From an uncultured Oleiphilaceae bacterium (lineage in GTDB: Bacteria; Pseudomonadota; Gammaproteobacteria; Pseudomonadales; Oleiphilaceae), in the NCBI GenBank assembly GCA_913060665.1, contig CAJXUY010000004.1, forward strand, positions 124,001-188,000: a DNA stretch of 64,000 nt, written 5' to 3'. Positions 8,748 through 18,303 of this stretch are shown piece after piece; position 1 is the stretch's first letter; every line of letters starts with the position of its first letter. The notes under the pieces were generated by a model, which saw only the letters and a list, made by a program, of their open reading frames with translations, had not been told where the DNA came from and made no database searches. A program made the translations under genes and the position numbers.

Positions 8748-11138
8748 TTATTGCTCGCTATAGAGCAGCGTTTGTAATTGGTCCACGGCCGTTTTCATTT
8801 GCAAGGCGCCGCCAAAGAGGTTAGCTATTTCCATCACATTGCCATATTCAGAAATTGGCGGTACCTGTAGCGAATCAGGGATACTAAATTGCTTAGGGCC
8901 GTGGTCGGTATATTTGTCTAGTAAAGACGTTAAGATTGCGCGTGCTTCTGAACCGTACTGATCAAAAAAATCGGGTTTGTTTTTCTTTAAATAGTCTGCG
9001 CGTTCTTTTCTAGTTCGCAGTGGTACGTCAAATGCTATGTGGCAGAGTAAATCCAATGGATCAGCATCGGTTTTGCCTAACTCCTCTACCAAGTCATCAA
9101 ACTGTATCCCTCGTTCTTGCAGTTCGAAAATGATCTCTTCTCGTTTAATCGGGTTAGCCCACTTATCTTTTAATTCATCCATTGAAGAAAAGAGGATTTT
9201 TACCTTCTCGGCGGTGTAATCGGTATATTGAATGACGCGAAGTTGTTTACCATCTTCATCTAATTCATATACTAGGTGCGACGTAATTTTAACGCTACCA
9301 CCGTCTACATAGTACTTTCTCGGTTCGTGATCATTTTCGTCATTCGAGCCTTCGCTTTCAGAGTTGACATCATATTCGCTCGTCTCTTCAGCGACTTTTA
9401 ACTCTTCACTGTCTGGCACTGATGTTTCATCAACAACCTCTTCACCGTCTTTATCGATGACCACTTCATCTTCAATTTCTGGGTAACCATCAAAGTCAGG
9501 GTCAGCAAAATTTTGTGTGGCTGAACCCGTGTAATCAATGATGTTGAACCAAAGTTTGCCGTAATCTTCGCGTAAGCGGGTACCACGGCCAACGATTTGC
9601 TTGAACTCACTCATCGAGTTAACAACGCGAGCAAGCACAACATTTTTGCAGGTCGGCGCATCTACCCCCGTTGTTAACAGCTGTGAAGTGGTAAGTATCA
9701 CCGGGGTACTAGTTTCAAGTTCTTGGAAGCGACTGAGGTGCCCTTTACCAATTTTCCCTTCTTCTGATGTAACGCGTGCAACATAGTCTGGATGCTTGGG
9801 AGTCAGGTCAGAATTTAAATTGTTAAGCGCTCTGCGCATTTCATCGGCGTGTTCTTGGTCGACACAAAATACGATGGTTTTTGCAAAGCGGTCGGTTCGC
9901 TTCATAAAGCCCGACAGGTGTTTAGCGAATGCGTCCGTTCGGGATTTTAAAGCAATAACTCGTTCGAAATCCTTGGTTTGATACTCTCCGTCCGGAATTT
10001 CGCGCCCAAATCGGTCAACATCGCCTTTACTTGGTCGCCAACCTGCTGCATCCACTTCAGAAATCACCCTGTGAACACGATATGGAGCCAGGAATCCATC
10101 ATCAATACCTTCGCGTAAACTATATGTGTAGATAGGGTTACCGAAATAACGATATGTATCGCGATTATCCTCACGAAGCGGGGTGGCTGTCATACCGATT
10201 TGGTATGCAGGCTCAAAGTATTCTAGAATTTCACGCCAGTTACTATTGTCTCGGGCACTACCTCGGTGACATTCATCAATTATGATTAGGTCAAAGAAGT
10301 CTTTTGGAAATTCTTTATACAATCCGGGACGGCGCTCATCACGTGCGATGGATTGATAAATCGCAAAATAGATTTCACGGCTTTTGACGACTTTGCCACC
10401 TTCAATCTTATGCCTTGCGTCACCAAATGGGGTGAATGTTTTATCCTTTGGGTCATCGACAAGCACATTCCTGTCTGCCAGAAACAGTATGCGAGGCTTT
10501 CTGTAGTCTCCTGTACGATTCCAGCGCGCACTCCAAAGTTTCCAGCTAATTTGAAAGGCAACGACTGTCTTACCCGTACCCGTTGCCATAGTAATTAATG
10601 AGCGCTTCTTCCCTTGAAGTACCGACTGAACTGCTCGGTTTATCGCAATTTGTTGGTAGTAACGAGGCGAATACCCTGATACATGATGGTAAGGAGAAAG
10701 TAAGGTATCAACGTCATCATTTTTTAGGCCTTCATCACCACAGAGCCGCTTAAATAGCTCATCGGGGGCCGGAAAGCGAGACACAAGCTGCTCTTCACCG
10801 GTGGTATAGTCAAACTCTAGGATCTCATGACCATTGGTTGAGTAAGCAAATTTTAATCCTAAGATTTCTGCGTAATCCTTTGCCTGCTGCATACCTTGGC
10901 CTACAGAACTGCTCTCTGGTTTAGCTTCAACGACAGCAATCGGAAAGTCTCGTGTGTACTTGAGCAAATAATCGGCGCGCTTTTGTTCTCCACGTTGTAC
11001 TTTGCTGCCTTTGAACTGAACTCGTCCATCAGTAAATGTATATTGTTCGGTGATAGCTCGGGGGTTGTCTTCCCAGCCTGCATCTTTGATCTTTGGAGTT
11101 ACATAGACACGACAGGTATCTGCTTCATTTAAGGCCAT
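8748..11138 (-). CDS. hsdR: Type I restriction endonuclease HsdR (EcoAI-like length)
   Basis: About 796 residues from the ATG at 11138, which begins one base after the stop of the upstream HTH gene; a longer frame to 11192 would overlap that gene by 53 bases. The N-terminal nuclease has D56, E71 and K73 in the order D...E-x-K (VVEAKPES). The translocase motor follows with ATGTGKT near 185-191, IIIDECHRG (DECH box), GMTATPLRED, and QIVGRGTRLRED. An acidic linker separates the motor from an EcoEI_R_C-like C-terminus. Length of about 800 fits type IB (EcoAI-like) rather than EcoKI. It translocates and cuts unmodified DNA with HsdM and HsdS. Confidence 0.93.
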   Translation of the reverse strand: MALNEADTCRVYVTPKIKDAGWEDNPRAITEQYTFTDGRVQFKGSKVQRGEQKRADYLLKYTRDFPIAVVEAKPESSSVGQGMQQAKDYAEILGLKFAYSTNGHEILEFDYTTGEEQLVSRFPAPDELFKRLCGDEGLKNDDVDTLLSPYHHVSGYSPRYYQQIAINRAVQSVLQGKKRSLITMATGTGKTVVAFQISWKLWSARWNRTGDYRKPRILFLADRNVLVDDPKDKTFTPFGDARHKIEGGKVVKSREIYFAIYQSIARDERRPGLYKEFPKDFFDLIIIDECHRGSARDNSNWREILEYFEPAYQIGMTATPLREDNRDTYRYFGNPIYTYSLREGIDDGFLAPYRVHRVISEVDAAGWRPSKGDVDRFGREIPDGEYQTKDFERVIALKSRTDAFAKHLSGFMKRTDRFAKTIVFCVDQEHADEMRRALNNLNSDLTPKHPDYVARVTSEEGKIGKGHLSRFQELETSTPVILTTSQLLTTGVDAPTCKNVVLARVVNSMSEFKQIVGRGTRLREDYGKLWFNIIDYTGSATQNFADPDFDGYPEIEDEVVIDKDGEEVVDETSVPDSEELKVAEETSEYDVNSESEGSNDENDHEPRKYYVDGGSVKITSHLVYELDEDGKQLRVIQYTDYTAEKVKILFSSMDELKDKWANPIKREEIIFELQERGIQFDDLVEELGKTDADPLDLLCHIAFDVPLRTRKERADYLKKNKPDFFDQYGSEARAILTSLLDKYTDHGPKQFSIPDSLQVPPISEYGNVMEIANLFGGALQMKTAVDQLQTLLYSEQ

Positions 11139-11139
11139 A

Positions 11140-11340
11140 TTATTTATCATCCATTGAGTCGTCTGCACCACCGGATCTAACCCATTGATCAATCTCCTCG
11201 GCCTTAAACTTCCACAATCTACCTACCTTGTATGCTGGCAATCCCTTTTTATCTATCCATTTGTATATTGTGTCAGTAGAGACGCCAATATACTGGGAAA
11301 CTTCAGCTATTGATAACCAACGATCCTGGATATTCCCCAT
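11140..11340 (-). CDS. Small excisionase-type HTH DNA-binding protein
   Basis: 66 residues with an HTH_17/excisionase-like fold: WLSIAEVSQYIGVSTDTIYK, then a wing ending KVGRLWKFKAEEIDQWV. This family includes AlpA/excisionase-type factors and small regulators placed at the head of defence operons. It is the first gene of the hsdR-hsdM-hsdS-hamA-hamB unit, with hsdR starting one base after its stop. A phased direct repeat just upstream may be its operator. The most likely job is control of the defence operon, by inference. A role in element excision is less likely, as Tn7-like elements do not need a Xis. Confidence 0.8.
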   Translation of the reverse strand: MGNIQDRWLSIAEVSQYIGVSTDTIYKWIDKKGLPAYKVGRLWKFKAEEIDQWVRSGGADDSMDDK

Positions 11341-11381
11341 AATGTCTTGATACTCCTGCGACCGAAAAAATGAGCAAGTTT

Positions 11382-11417
11382 AAGTACCGATTCTAATACC
11401 ATTAGTTCCGACTTTAA
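11382..11417. promoter_or_regulatory. Phased direct repeat upstream of defence operon (candidate operator)
   Basis: AAGTACCGATTCTAA (11382-11396) and TAGTTCCGACTTTAA (11403-11417) match at 11 of 15 positions and are offset by exactly 21 bp, two helical turns. They lie in the 142 bp gap between tnsE and the HTH gene, 42-77 bases upstream of the HTH start, where the promoter of the defence operon must be. Candidate binding site for the small HTH protein; inference only. Confidence 0.4.
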
Positions 11418-11482
11418 CATATTGTAGCTTGGTTTAAGCCAGTTATTTACGCTTTGATCGACATAAATCTATACAAATCGCA

Positions 11483-13087
11483 TCAACGAGACATCCAGTT
11501 AAAAAACCTCTGTGCCCATGGTGGTATTTCTTCTGGCTTTAGCCGACCTGAGTGTTTTGATTTAGGGTGGGGAATTCCAGAAAAGTCCGATTCTTCTAGT
11601 TTTTCCTTGAATATATTGGTTGGCCAGCCCAATGACTTTTTCATTATTCCCTGCAATATACGGCTCATATTATCAGACAACCATCCGCTGGAGCTTATAA
11701 GCAACATCATTGTAGACAGCTTTGCTGCGTCATCAGAAGTATCTATCTCAAGCAGTGTTATTGCGCCTCCCTTGTACTCTATCTCTACAAGATTCATACA
11801 CCTTGGGTTTTGAGTATCTTCCAACATATGCAGATTCTTTTTGCTGCTGTCACGCTTTGGCAATTTAAAAATTTTACTTATGACGATTCTGCATTGATGT
11901 TGTGCTTCCAAGCATTTAATGGCATCTGAAAATGACTGGAATTTGGACAAGTACAAGTGAGTATCATCTGTTTGATCATCAAGGTTGTTCCAAGCGCCAC
12001 CAGGAAGGTTACCTGTTTCTTCCTTTTCATTGGCACTTAGACCCTTATCTAGCATCTCTTTATCTCCATCACCCGTAAAAGTATTAACAGGCTTTAATTT
12101 CTTAGCGATACGGTTAGTGATGAATGGCGTTTTGAAACTGGTTTTAACTGTATCCGACATCAAAGCCATAGTGGCTTTATCCGTATCCGACAGCTCATCA
12201 TCATTTAATTCAAATAGCTCTGGGACTTCTCCTTTTAATCCATTTCCCTTTACCGGCTTACCACCAACTTGACGTTCATACTTAGGGTGAAGAAAATCTA
12301 CTTCACCTTCAATATCTGACGGGAGACCATTGACCTCATGAATTTCCCAAACGAAAAACGTTCCGGAATCACGATCATCCCAACCTGTCATTTCAAGCTC
12401 TACTCCGAAAAGAGGCGGAGGGCTGAAGGAAAAGTTCCAGTGATCGTAATCTCCCTTACGAGTTTGATTTAGCAATAAATTCGCACTAATGCTTTCAAAC
12501 GACCTCCGTGCATCTGAGTCCATTAAAACCCAACTCAAGAATCGCCTGTTATCATCTCCGTTAAAATAATGCACTGGATATTCTGCACCTTCACGGACAT
12601 ATATGGTTTGCCCTTCAGAATTTAGATCGACAAAGAAGTCCTCGGCCAAAGCGTTATGCTGCAAACTTAATCTAGCTAAGAAGGGGTCATGAAAGAAAAG
12701 TACTCTGGCCAACTCAAGCTGTGGAATGTAAACCTTCCGGTCAGCAGCATCAGCAACAAAGCAAAGCTGTGCGTGATCTCGTCCTTTGGGAGCTTTGTGA
12801 TATGCAGGACAGTCATTAAGTTTGGCTAGCTTCCAATGCGTTGCATTTGCAATAGTCAAGTGACGCGATAAACCAGACTTTTTATTGCCGCTTGTCGCGT
12901 TTAATATTCTTCGTCGAGCGAGTATGGGCGCGGCACTGAATTGAACACTCTTGGATGCTTTGCCCGAAAAATCGAGATTTATCGCCCACAACTTATTATT
13001 AACGCCTCGAAATAACGAGCCAATTGCACTTATTTTCGAGTCATCTTCAATATGCTTATATTTTGCATTGCTTGCCATCCCTGACAA
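11483..13087 (-). CDS. tnsE: Tn7-like transposition protein TnsE
   Basis: 534 residues, close to Tn7 TnsE at about 538. Family landmarks are visible: IPQLELARVLFFHDPF in the N-terminal third, SFSPPPLFGVELEMTGW in the middle, and a conserved C-terminal part with LLEIDTSDDAAKLST, SLGWPTNIF and a final HPKSKHSG. TnsE directs insertion toward replicating DNA such as mobile plasmids and lagging-strand sites, by binding 3'-recessed ends and the sliding clamp. The start overlaps the tnsD 3' end by 32 bases; an ATG three codons further in (13078) is an alternative. Presence of both TnsD and TnsE means two target pathways. Confidence 0.93.
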   Translation of the reverse strand: MSGMASNAKYKHIEDDSKISAIGSLFRGVNNKLWAINLDFSGKASKSVQFSAAPILARRRILNATSGNKKSGLSRHLTIANATHWKLAKLNDCPAYHKAPKGRDHAQLCFVADAADRKVYIPQLELARVLFFHDPFLARLSLQHNALAEDFFVDLNSEGQTIYVREGAEYPVHYFNGDDNRRFLSWVLMDSDARRSFESISANLLLNQTRKGDYDHWNFSFSPPPLFGVELEMTGWDDRDSGTFFVWEIHEVNGLPSDIEGEVDFLHPKYERQVGGKPVKGNGLKGEVPELFELNDDELSDTDKATMALMSDTVKTSFKTPFITNRIAKKLKPVNTFTGDGDKEMLDKGLSANEKEETGNLPGGAWNNLDDQTDDTHLYLSKFQSFSDAIKCLEAQHQCRIVISKIFKLPKRDSSKKNLHMLEDTQNPRCMNLVEIEYKGGAITLLEIDTSDDAAKLSTMMLLISSSGWLSDNMSRILQGIMKKSLGWPTNIFKEKLEESDFSGIPHPKSKHSGRLKPEEIPPWAQRFFNWMSR

Positions 13088-14570
13088 TCTCCCCTAAGAA
13101 CTTTCTTACAACTTTGGACATACGCACTTCACTCAAACCCGCCTCTCTAAGCAATACCCATTCTTTTACCATCGTATTGCTTTCGATGAATGAGATATAG
13201 GCTCGAGTTAGACGCCTTATCTGATATTCATCAACAGTCTCTGTGTATCTTTTTAGAATGGCAGCACAGCGCGGTAAACGACATAAATTCTTCTCTATCG
13301 TCGCGCTATTATTTAATTGATGTATCAAAAATGTCTGCGTTAGTCGAGGCGCAGACAAGTCATTCTCTACCTTCCGAACAAAGTTGCGTAACGCTCTGGC
13401 TGCCACACGATCACGAGCAGACCACTCGACACGGCGATTTACACTCACCGGAGGTAACTGATATTTTTTGTCTACATCGATTAACCAGTCATGGTTGTTT
13501 CTATAAAGGCGAGCATATAGCGCAGGCTGTGCATTTCTTGCTCCCTTTGGCCCGTATTCAAGTACGAGTGACAGCCATTTATTCTGATCTACCGTCAGCT
13601 TGTTACTTTCGACTATTACCTTTGCCTTCTTTTTTTCGCACGTTTCATTTATATCTAAAGCTCTTTCAAGCGCCTGTACTATCGACATTTGGCCTTGAGA
13701 TAGGGCTCGTATGGCCGTTATATGTTCTGCAAAACTAAAAGCCTTACGGTGCTTTCGACAAATACTTCTTAACCATGAGGTATCACTCGTGGAGGGGAGC
13801 AGGTTCTTCTTTTTCAGCCAGTCTTTACCCCAATACGAAATTAATTGGCTTCGTATGAGCTGATGATCGATTCGCTTACCGTTTCGAAAGTTATTTGCAA
13901 ACGCCAAGGTACGATAAAAGGATGTCCATTGTTGATAACTAGGCGAGCCTTTTCCGAACGAATCAAATAACTGATAAACCAATTCGCTAAAGCACTTGCC
14001 TGATTCTGTCTCTGGATGGCTACCAACAATTTTGCTTTGTGAGACCGGAACATAGGCATGTCGATGCTCACCATTTTTCCTTATATCGGTCTCAGATAGC
14101 GCTCCATGAATTGGACAACAATCGACCAAGGGGACTTGCCATCGCCTATCCCAAAAGGCTTCTCCATAGTCTTGCTCATGCTGCTTAACACAACAGTGAC
14201 ACATCAGCATGACCCTCTTAGCGGGTACTCTCGATGCTACGATTCCAGACGCTAAATGCGCAGCTCCTTGCGATCTATCACACATCCATTCTTCAACCGA
14301 CTTCCTTCGGTCATTCGGCAGAAAAGGGGCATAGATCGGCCAAAGAGTATGCTTTTCTATTAGATCCAATGCAGATAGGCTCAACGATTTTGGATACTGA
14401 TCAGCAATACGCCCGACATGGCTGGGCAAATCTACCGTGGCAATAACTTTTTTATTTGCAAACACCGAGTTTAATAGCTGTTTCGGTGATGTCTCTCCTT
14501 CATGGACCCCAGCCCTAGCAATGACGCTATACAACAGCTCATTAGGGTAAGGGGTAGGAAATCCAAGCAT
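13056..14570 (-). CDS. tnsD: Tn7-like target-selection protein TnsD (TniQ family)
   Basis: 504 residues, matching Tn7 TnsD at 508. The N-terminus FPTPYPNELLYSVIARAGVH and the block LIEKHTLWPIYAPFLPNDRR are close to TnsD. The CCCH zinc site is C124, C127, C152 and H155 (MCHCC ... CCPIHG). Later blocks TSWLRSICRKHRKAFSFAEH and RYTETVDEYQIRRL also match the family. TnsD of Tn7 binds the end of glmS and recruits TnsC. It overlaps tnsC by one base. Its similarity to Tn7 TnsD suggests the element can also use a glmS-type site, although the copy seen here is not at one. Confidence 0.95.
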   Translation of the reverse strand: MLGFPTPYPNELLYSVIARAGVHEGETSPKQLLNSVFANKKVIATVDLPSHVGRIADQYPKSLSLSALDLIEKHTLWPIYAPFLPNDRRKSVEEWMCDRSQGAAHLASGIVASRVPAKRVMLMCHCCVKQHEQDYGEAFWDRRWQVPLVDCCPIHGALSETDIRKNGEHRHAYVPVSQSKIVGSHPETESGKCFSELVYQLFDSFGKGSPSYQQWTSFYRTLAFANNFRNGKRIDHQLIRSQLISYWGKDWLKKKNLLPSTSDTSWLRSICRKHRKAFSFAEHITAIRALSQGQMSIVQALERALDINETCEKKKAKVIVESNKLTVDQNKWLSLVLEYGPKGARNAQPALYARLYRNNHDWLIDVDKKYQLPPVSVNRRVEWSARDRVAARALRNFVRKVENDLSAPRLTQTFLIHQLNNSATIEKNLCRLPRCAAILKRYTETVDEYQIRRLTRAYISFIESNTMVKEWVLLREAGLSEVRMSKVVRKFLGEIVRDGKQCKI

Positions 14571-16228
14571 TAAAAACCTGCTGTCCAGTCTTCCAAGTTA
14601 AAAAACATCCCCCTTCTGTCCAAGGTTTCATGAAGATCTTTGTTCTCTGTGTCGCAAAGATCGAATAGATAACGCAAGTCTTCGCTTTCCAAGTCATGCC
14701 AATCTTTTCTCTTCACAGATTTCTGAGCGGTAGGAGGCTCATCCTGTTCGCCTTCTGAATACCATTTAATCAGAATGGGGAGCATTTCTTTAAACTGAGC
14801 GTTTGGGTACTGTTTAAATATCTTTTTCACCAAAGGTACCAAGAGCGTTTCATCATAATTTTCATCGAGTTGAAGCATCAAATTATACAAATGAAGAGCT
14901 TCATTATTACCGCCAAAGAGGCTCTGTTCCTCTTTTTGACGCGAGGCGATAATCTGGTTTCCGAGTTCTATAAGGCGCTTTTCGATATCCAAGTCACGCA
15001 GGTCCGAATATTTTACGATTAGCTCAGCATTTCCAGAACGAAGCGCATCAAGCATCGGCTGGACTGGCTTAAGTTCCTGCTCATAAACTGACTTCATTAT
15101 CCCTTCAGTTATTCTTTCTTTTTTATTCGCAATAGCTCGAAGCTGAGAGAGCACAAACAGCTTGACGACGATATCGAGCACTCCCTGTGAAAGGTCGAAC
15201 CAGCAATCTCTAATTTCGTTAGTGAGAGGATCATCCGCATGTTTCAGCCACTGGTACTTCCACAAATCATTTGTAAATCGTATCCAATTTGGATTATCAA
15301 CTAGACCTTTGCCTGTCTTACCTATTTTCTGTGGAATAGTTTCCCAATAAATAGATCCTATCCCCGAACTCCGTCTACCGGATTGCATCTCAAGTTCGAG
15401 GATCGGTCGGGCTTTTGGCGTACCCACAAGCACTACTGGAATACCGACCTGATTCACCAGTTCTACAAAAAACTCCAACATGTGTTCTTTGCCACCCGAC
15501 CGCACTTGACTCAAGCGTTGGATTTCATCAATAACCAAAACACCTATAGCCCGGTTGTTAGCTGTTTGACGCATCAAGGCCAACATTTTCGGCAAAGACA
15601 AACGCTGCTTGGCATACCGCCTCTCATAATCAGACCCAAGAATGTTATCCACACCGCTGAAAAAATTAAGGCATAGGCTTTCCAGATCACCATTGCTTGG
15701 GCATTCGATTTTGAGGTAAGTAATTTGAATAAAATTGCGTGCTTCGTGAAAGATAACTTGAGGGTAAGTTTCTAGTATTCGATTTAAGGAGCTGCTTTTA
15801 CCGCTACCGGATATACCAATCAAAGACATACTCCGGGCAGTAGTCTTTTCAGTAGCAAAATTTACTGGCTGCGTTCCATCAGATTTAATTAGCTCATAAC
15901 CCTCCTGCAGTTTTCTATTCAATGAGCCATCATTTAAATTTCTACCCACATAGCCTCTGCGTATCATCATACTGATACGCTCCTCTAAAAGGACATGCTG
16001 CGATAAGGGTTGAAAGTAGTCATCCAGCAGAGAAACCACCATATGCATTCTAGCTTTGGCATCGGCATTTCTGTCCGAGGGCTTATAAAGAATTCTTCCT
16101 TTTAAGTTTGTACCAGCTTGTTTGACCGAGAGTATTGGCGGTAGCGCCTCGATAAATGGATTATCGTCGTATTGCGGTACACCCGTGTCGTTGTATTCCG
16201 CAACTACGTAATTTTTTGGAAGATTCAT
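14570..16228 (-). CDS. tnsC: Tn7-like AAA+ regulator TnsC
   Basis: 552 residues against about 555 in Tn7. Walker A is GISGSGKS (residues 138-145) and Walker B is VLVIDEIQRLS with the DE pair at 234-235; a sensor region GTPKARPIL follows. TnsC forms an ATP-dependent filament on target DNA, linking TnsD or TnsE to the TnsAB transposase and mediating target immunity. The first ~130 residues are the part that in Tn7 contacts TnsD. One-base overlaps with tnsB and tnsD indicate translational coupling. Confidence 0.96.
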   Translation of the reverse strand: MNLPKNYVVAEYNDTGVPQYDDNPFIEALPPILSVKQAGTNLKGRILYKPSDRNADAKARMHMVVSLLDDYFQPLSQHVLLEERISMMIRRGYVGRNLNDGSLNRKLQEGYELIKSDGTQPVNFATEKTTARSMSLIGISGSGKSSSLNRILETYPQVIFHEARNFIQITYLKIECPSNGDLESLCLNFFSGVDNILGSDYERRYAKQRLSLPKMLALMRQTANNRAIGVLVIDEIQRLSQVRSGGKEHMLEFFVELVNQVGIPVVLVGTPKARPILELEMQSGRRSSGIGSIYWETIPQKIGKTGKGLVDNPNWIRFTNDLWKYQWLKHADDPLTNEIRDCWFDLSQGVLDIVVKLFVLSQLRAIANKKERITEGIMKSVYEQELKPVQPMLDALRSGNAELIVKYSDLRDLDIEKRLIELGNQIIASRQKEEQSLFGGNNEALHLYNLMLQLDENYDETLLVPLVKKIFKQYPNAQFKEMLPILIKWYSEGEQDEPPTAQKSVKRKDWHDLESEDLRYLFDLCDTENKDLHETLDRRGMFFNLEDWTAGF

Positions 16229-18303
16229 TAGTCATCCCCGCCATCGAATAGTTCGTCTTCATAATCAGGATATTCATCATCGTCGGAACTCTCGCGTAAA
16301 CTAATAATCTTAGCTGATGGCGCTGAAGTAGTTGTTGAAGCCCTTCTTTGGGCTCTCTCGGTTTCTAACTGGTCAGCACGAGCTTTACTTACTCCAGCCA
16401 TTCTCTCCGTGTTGGTCTTGGAAGGCCTTGGTGTATCTTTGATTGCCGAACTTATAATATTTTCTATTCGCTCTTCATGAGCAGCTCTCGTTTTGTCTGC
16501 AACTAGCTTCTGTTTGGACAATTCTTTTTTTTGTATATCTTGCTTACGCCAAACCTGCCAAAAGGAGCAGTTTCGATACTCTCGTGATAAGTCAGTGAGT
16601 TTGCACACCCAATATTCTCGGCTATTTGGCTTATATAAAAGGTAGACTTCATTGGCAACATTAGGGTCATACGCAACAACCACTTTCTCAGGCCTGTTAG
16701 AAGATTTTGTACGATGTAACCAGCCTGACGACAGCACTTCCGGAGAAGAGTAATACAAGCCAAATAAACACACGCCCTTTTCAGAAGTTGTTGCTTGCTT
16801 TCTGGGTAGCAGCGCAATTCGAAGGCTTTCCTCATCACCTTTTCTGAGCCGACCTGTTCGGTTTTGTAAACCCCAATTCCATAAATGAATAGGGACATTA
16901 GGTAAATCTGCAGGCATGTCCTCACTTCGATCATACTTTTCCATTGGGTCGACAAAATTATGCATAATAACCGAGGAAACAAGAATTTCAGTGAACTCCG
17001 AAATTGTCAGCTTTCCATCCAGCCAATAGTTTTTACCTCCCCGTTTTTTTACCGTCGTTCCTGAAACAACGCCTGGAGCAAATGGTTTAAACTCTGCCTG
17101 CAAAGAACGAAAGTTCCTTTCAACAATTCCCTTAGCATCTCCGCGATAAGGAGGAGTGTTTTCAATTCTCACGAGAAACGCTTCTTCAAGCCCCTCAATC
17201 TGATGACCTAACAGTTCACCTCGATCAGCAAGAATTGATTCAGGTAGACCTGATGCAGGCCAATTCACTTCGGAGCACTCAATTCCCAGCGAAGAAAATA
17301 GATCGCTCTTATCTGTCATAGCAACATGAAGAGACTGGATCGCCGCTACATAGGATGGATTTTCAAAGCCTATATACCAACCAACTACAAAACGGGAAAA
17401 AACATCAATAACAATATATAAGATTGGTCTACCAGCTGGCTGTGTTCGGTCATTATCATCAACCAGAATAATATCTGCGATGGTTGCGTCTATTTCATAG
17501 CGCGACCCCGGACCAAAGGCTTGCATGGTCGCTGTGCTGGTTAATGGCCTGATATCTTTTTTATAGTGTTGAGTGGGCGTTCTCTTAATTATTTTTTCTT
17601 CAAAACCGTATTCCCGGTCGTAGAAGTGCTTCAACTGCCATTTGGTCGGTTTTTCTGATTCAGGGGTGTTTGGAAAGAGTTGGTCATATAATCGTTTTAA
17701 TCGACGATGCGCAAAGGGGAGTGAAAATTCGTTCTCTTTTAACAAGTACTTATCGATTACAATGCGGAAAAGCTTTTCGGTTGCTTCATCGATGAGTGCC
17801 CCCACACCTTCCATATGAACTCTTGGGCGACCCAGTTTTTTATCTTTTGCCTGACGACGTTTACCTTTACCTCCTGAATTCGAATAATCAGGTAAAAGTG
17901 CATTTGGTATTTGGCCGCGCTTCCAATATTGCCTAGCAATGCGGTATAGATAGGGTTTTGAGATGTCTTCTACTTCAAGTATCGACTTAAATACTTTCGA
18001 ACGTATCTCTGGTATGTAAAAAAGTGGCTCTTCGATTAAAGGCTGCAGGATTTTGAAGTTTCTATCGCGAATTGCTGCCGCTTTTGAGCCCGGTTCGGGT
18101 GCTTCCTGTTGTAAATAAGCATAGGGATCTTTTTCCCGTATTAGTTTTTCATCGAGAACCAACTGCTCTAGAGAACCTAGAGATTCAACGGAAGGGAAGG
18201 CATTTTTGTCATCCAGGGCAATCCATACAATATCTTTCCCAGCTATTTTGAGAACTCTGAATAACTCATCATCAAGGCAAAGAACTTCATTAACCTGATA
18301 CAT
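16228..18303 (-). CDS. tnsB: Tn7-like DDE transposase TnsB
   Basis: 691 residues. The DDE catalytic triad is D272 (YEIDATI), D360 (ILADRGEL) and E395 (KGIVERNF), each one position from the Tn7 TnsB residues. N-terminal ~240 residues hold the site-specific DNA-binding domains expected to bind the repeated end sites. The C-terminus is charged and disordered (ESSDDDEYPDYEDELFDGGDD region), like the tail that contacts TnsC. TnsB makes the 3' strand cuts and joins. It overlaps tnsA by 14 bases. Confidence 0.96.
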   Translation of the reverse strand: MYQVNEVLCLDDELFRVLKIAGKDIVWIALDDKNAFPSVESLGSLEQLVLDEKLIREKDPYAYLQQEAPEPGSKAAAIRDRNFKILQPLIEEPLFYIPEIRSKVFKSILEVEDISKPYLYRIARQYWKRGQIPNALLPDYSNSGGKGKRRQAKDKKLGRPRVHMEGVGALIDEATEKLFRIVIDKYLLKENEFSLPFAHRRLKRLYDQLFPNTPESEKPTKWQLKHFYDREYGFEEKIIKRTPTQHYKKDIRPLTSTATMQAFGPGSRYEIDATIADIILVDDNDRTQPAGRPILYIVIDVFSRFVVGWYIGFENPSYVAAIQSLHVAMTDKSDLFSSLGIECSEVNWPASGLPESILADRGELLGHQIEGLEEAFLVRIENTPPYRGDAKGIVERNFRSLQAEFKPFAPGVVSGTTVKKRGGKNYWLDGKLTISEFTEILVSSVIMHNFVDPMEKYDRSEDMPADLPNVPIHLWNWGLQNRTGRLRKGDEESLRIALLPRKQATTSEKGVCLFGLYYSSPEVLSSGWLHRTKSSNRPEKVVVAYDPNVANEVYLLYKPNSREYWVCKLTDLSREYRNCSFWQVWRKQDIQKKELSKQKLVADKTRAAHEERIENIISSAIKDTPRPSKTNTERMAGVSKARADQLETERAQRRASTTTSAPSAKIISLRESSDDDEYPDYEDELFDGGDD

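Noticed and set aside
7159-11340. HTH plus methyltransferase as part of a BREX, DISARM or MADS-like system
   Set aside because: hsdR, hsdM and hsdS are all standard type I subunits, and no PglZ, BrxC, kinase or DISARM helicase genes are nearby.
13190-13738. 182-codon plus-strand open frame
   Set aside because: Antisense shadow inside tnsD with no family resemblance; tnsD is certain.
13056-14570. TniQ protein as sign of a CRISPR-associated transposon
   Set aside because: It is a full-length TnsD with the Tn7 zinc site, TnsE is present, and there are no Cas6, Cas7, Cas8 or Cas12k genes.
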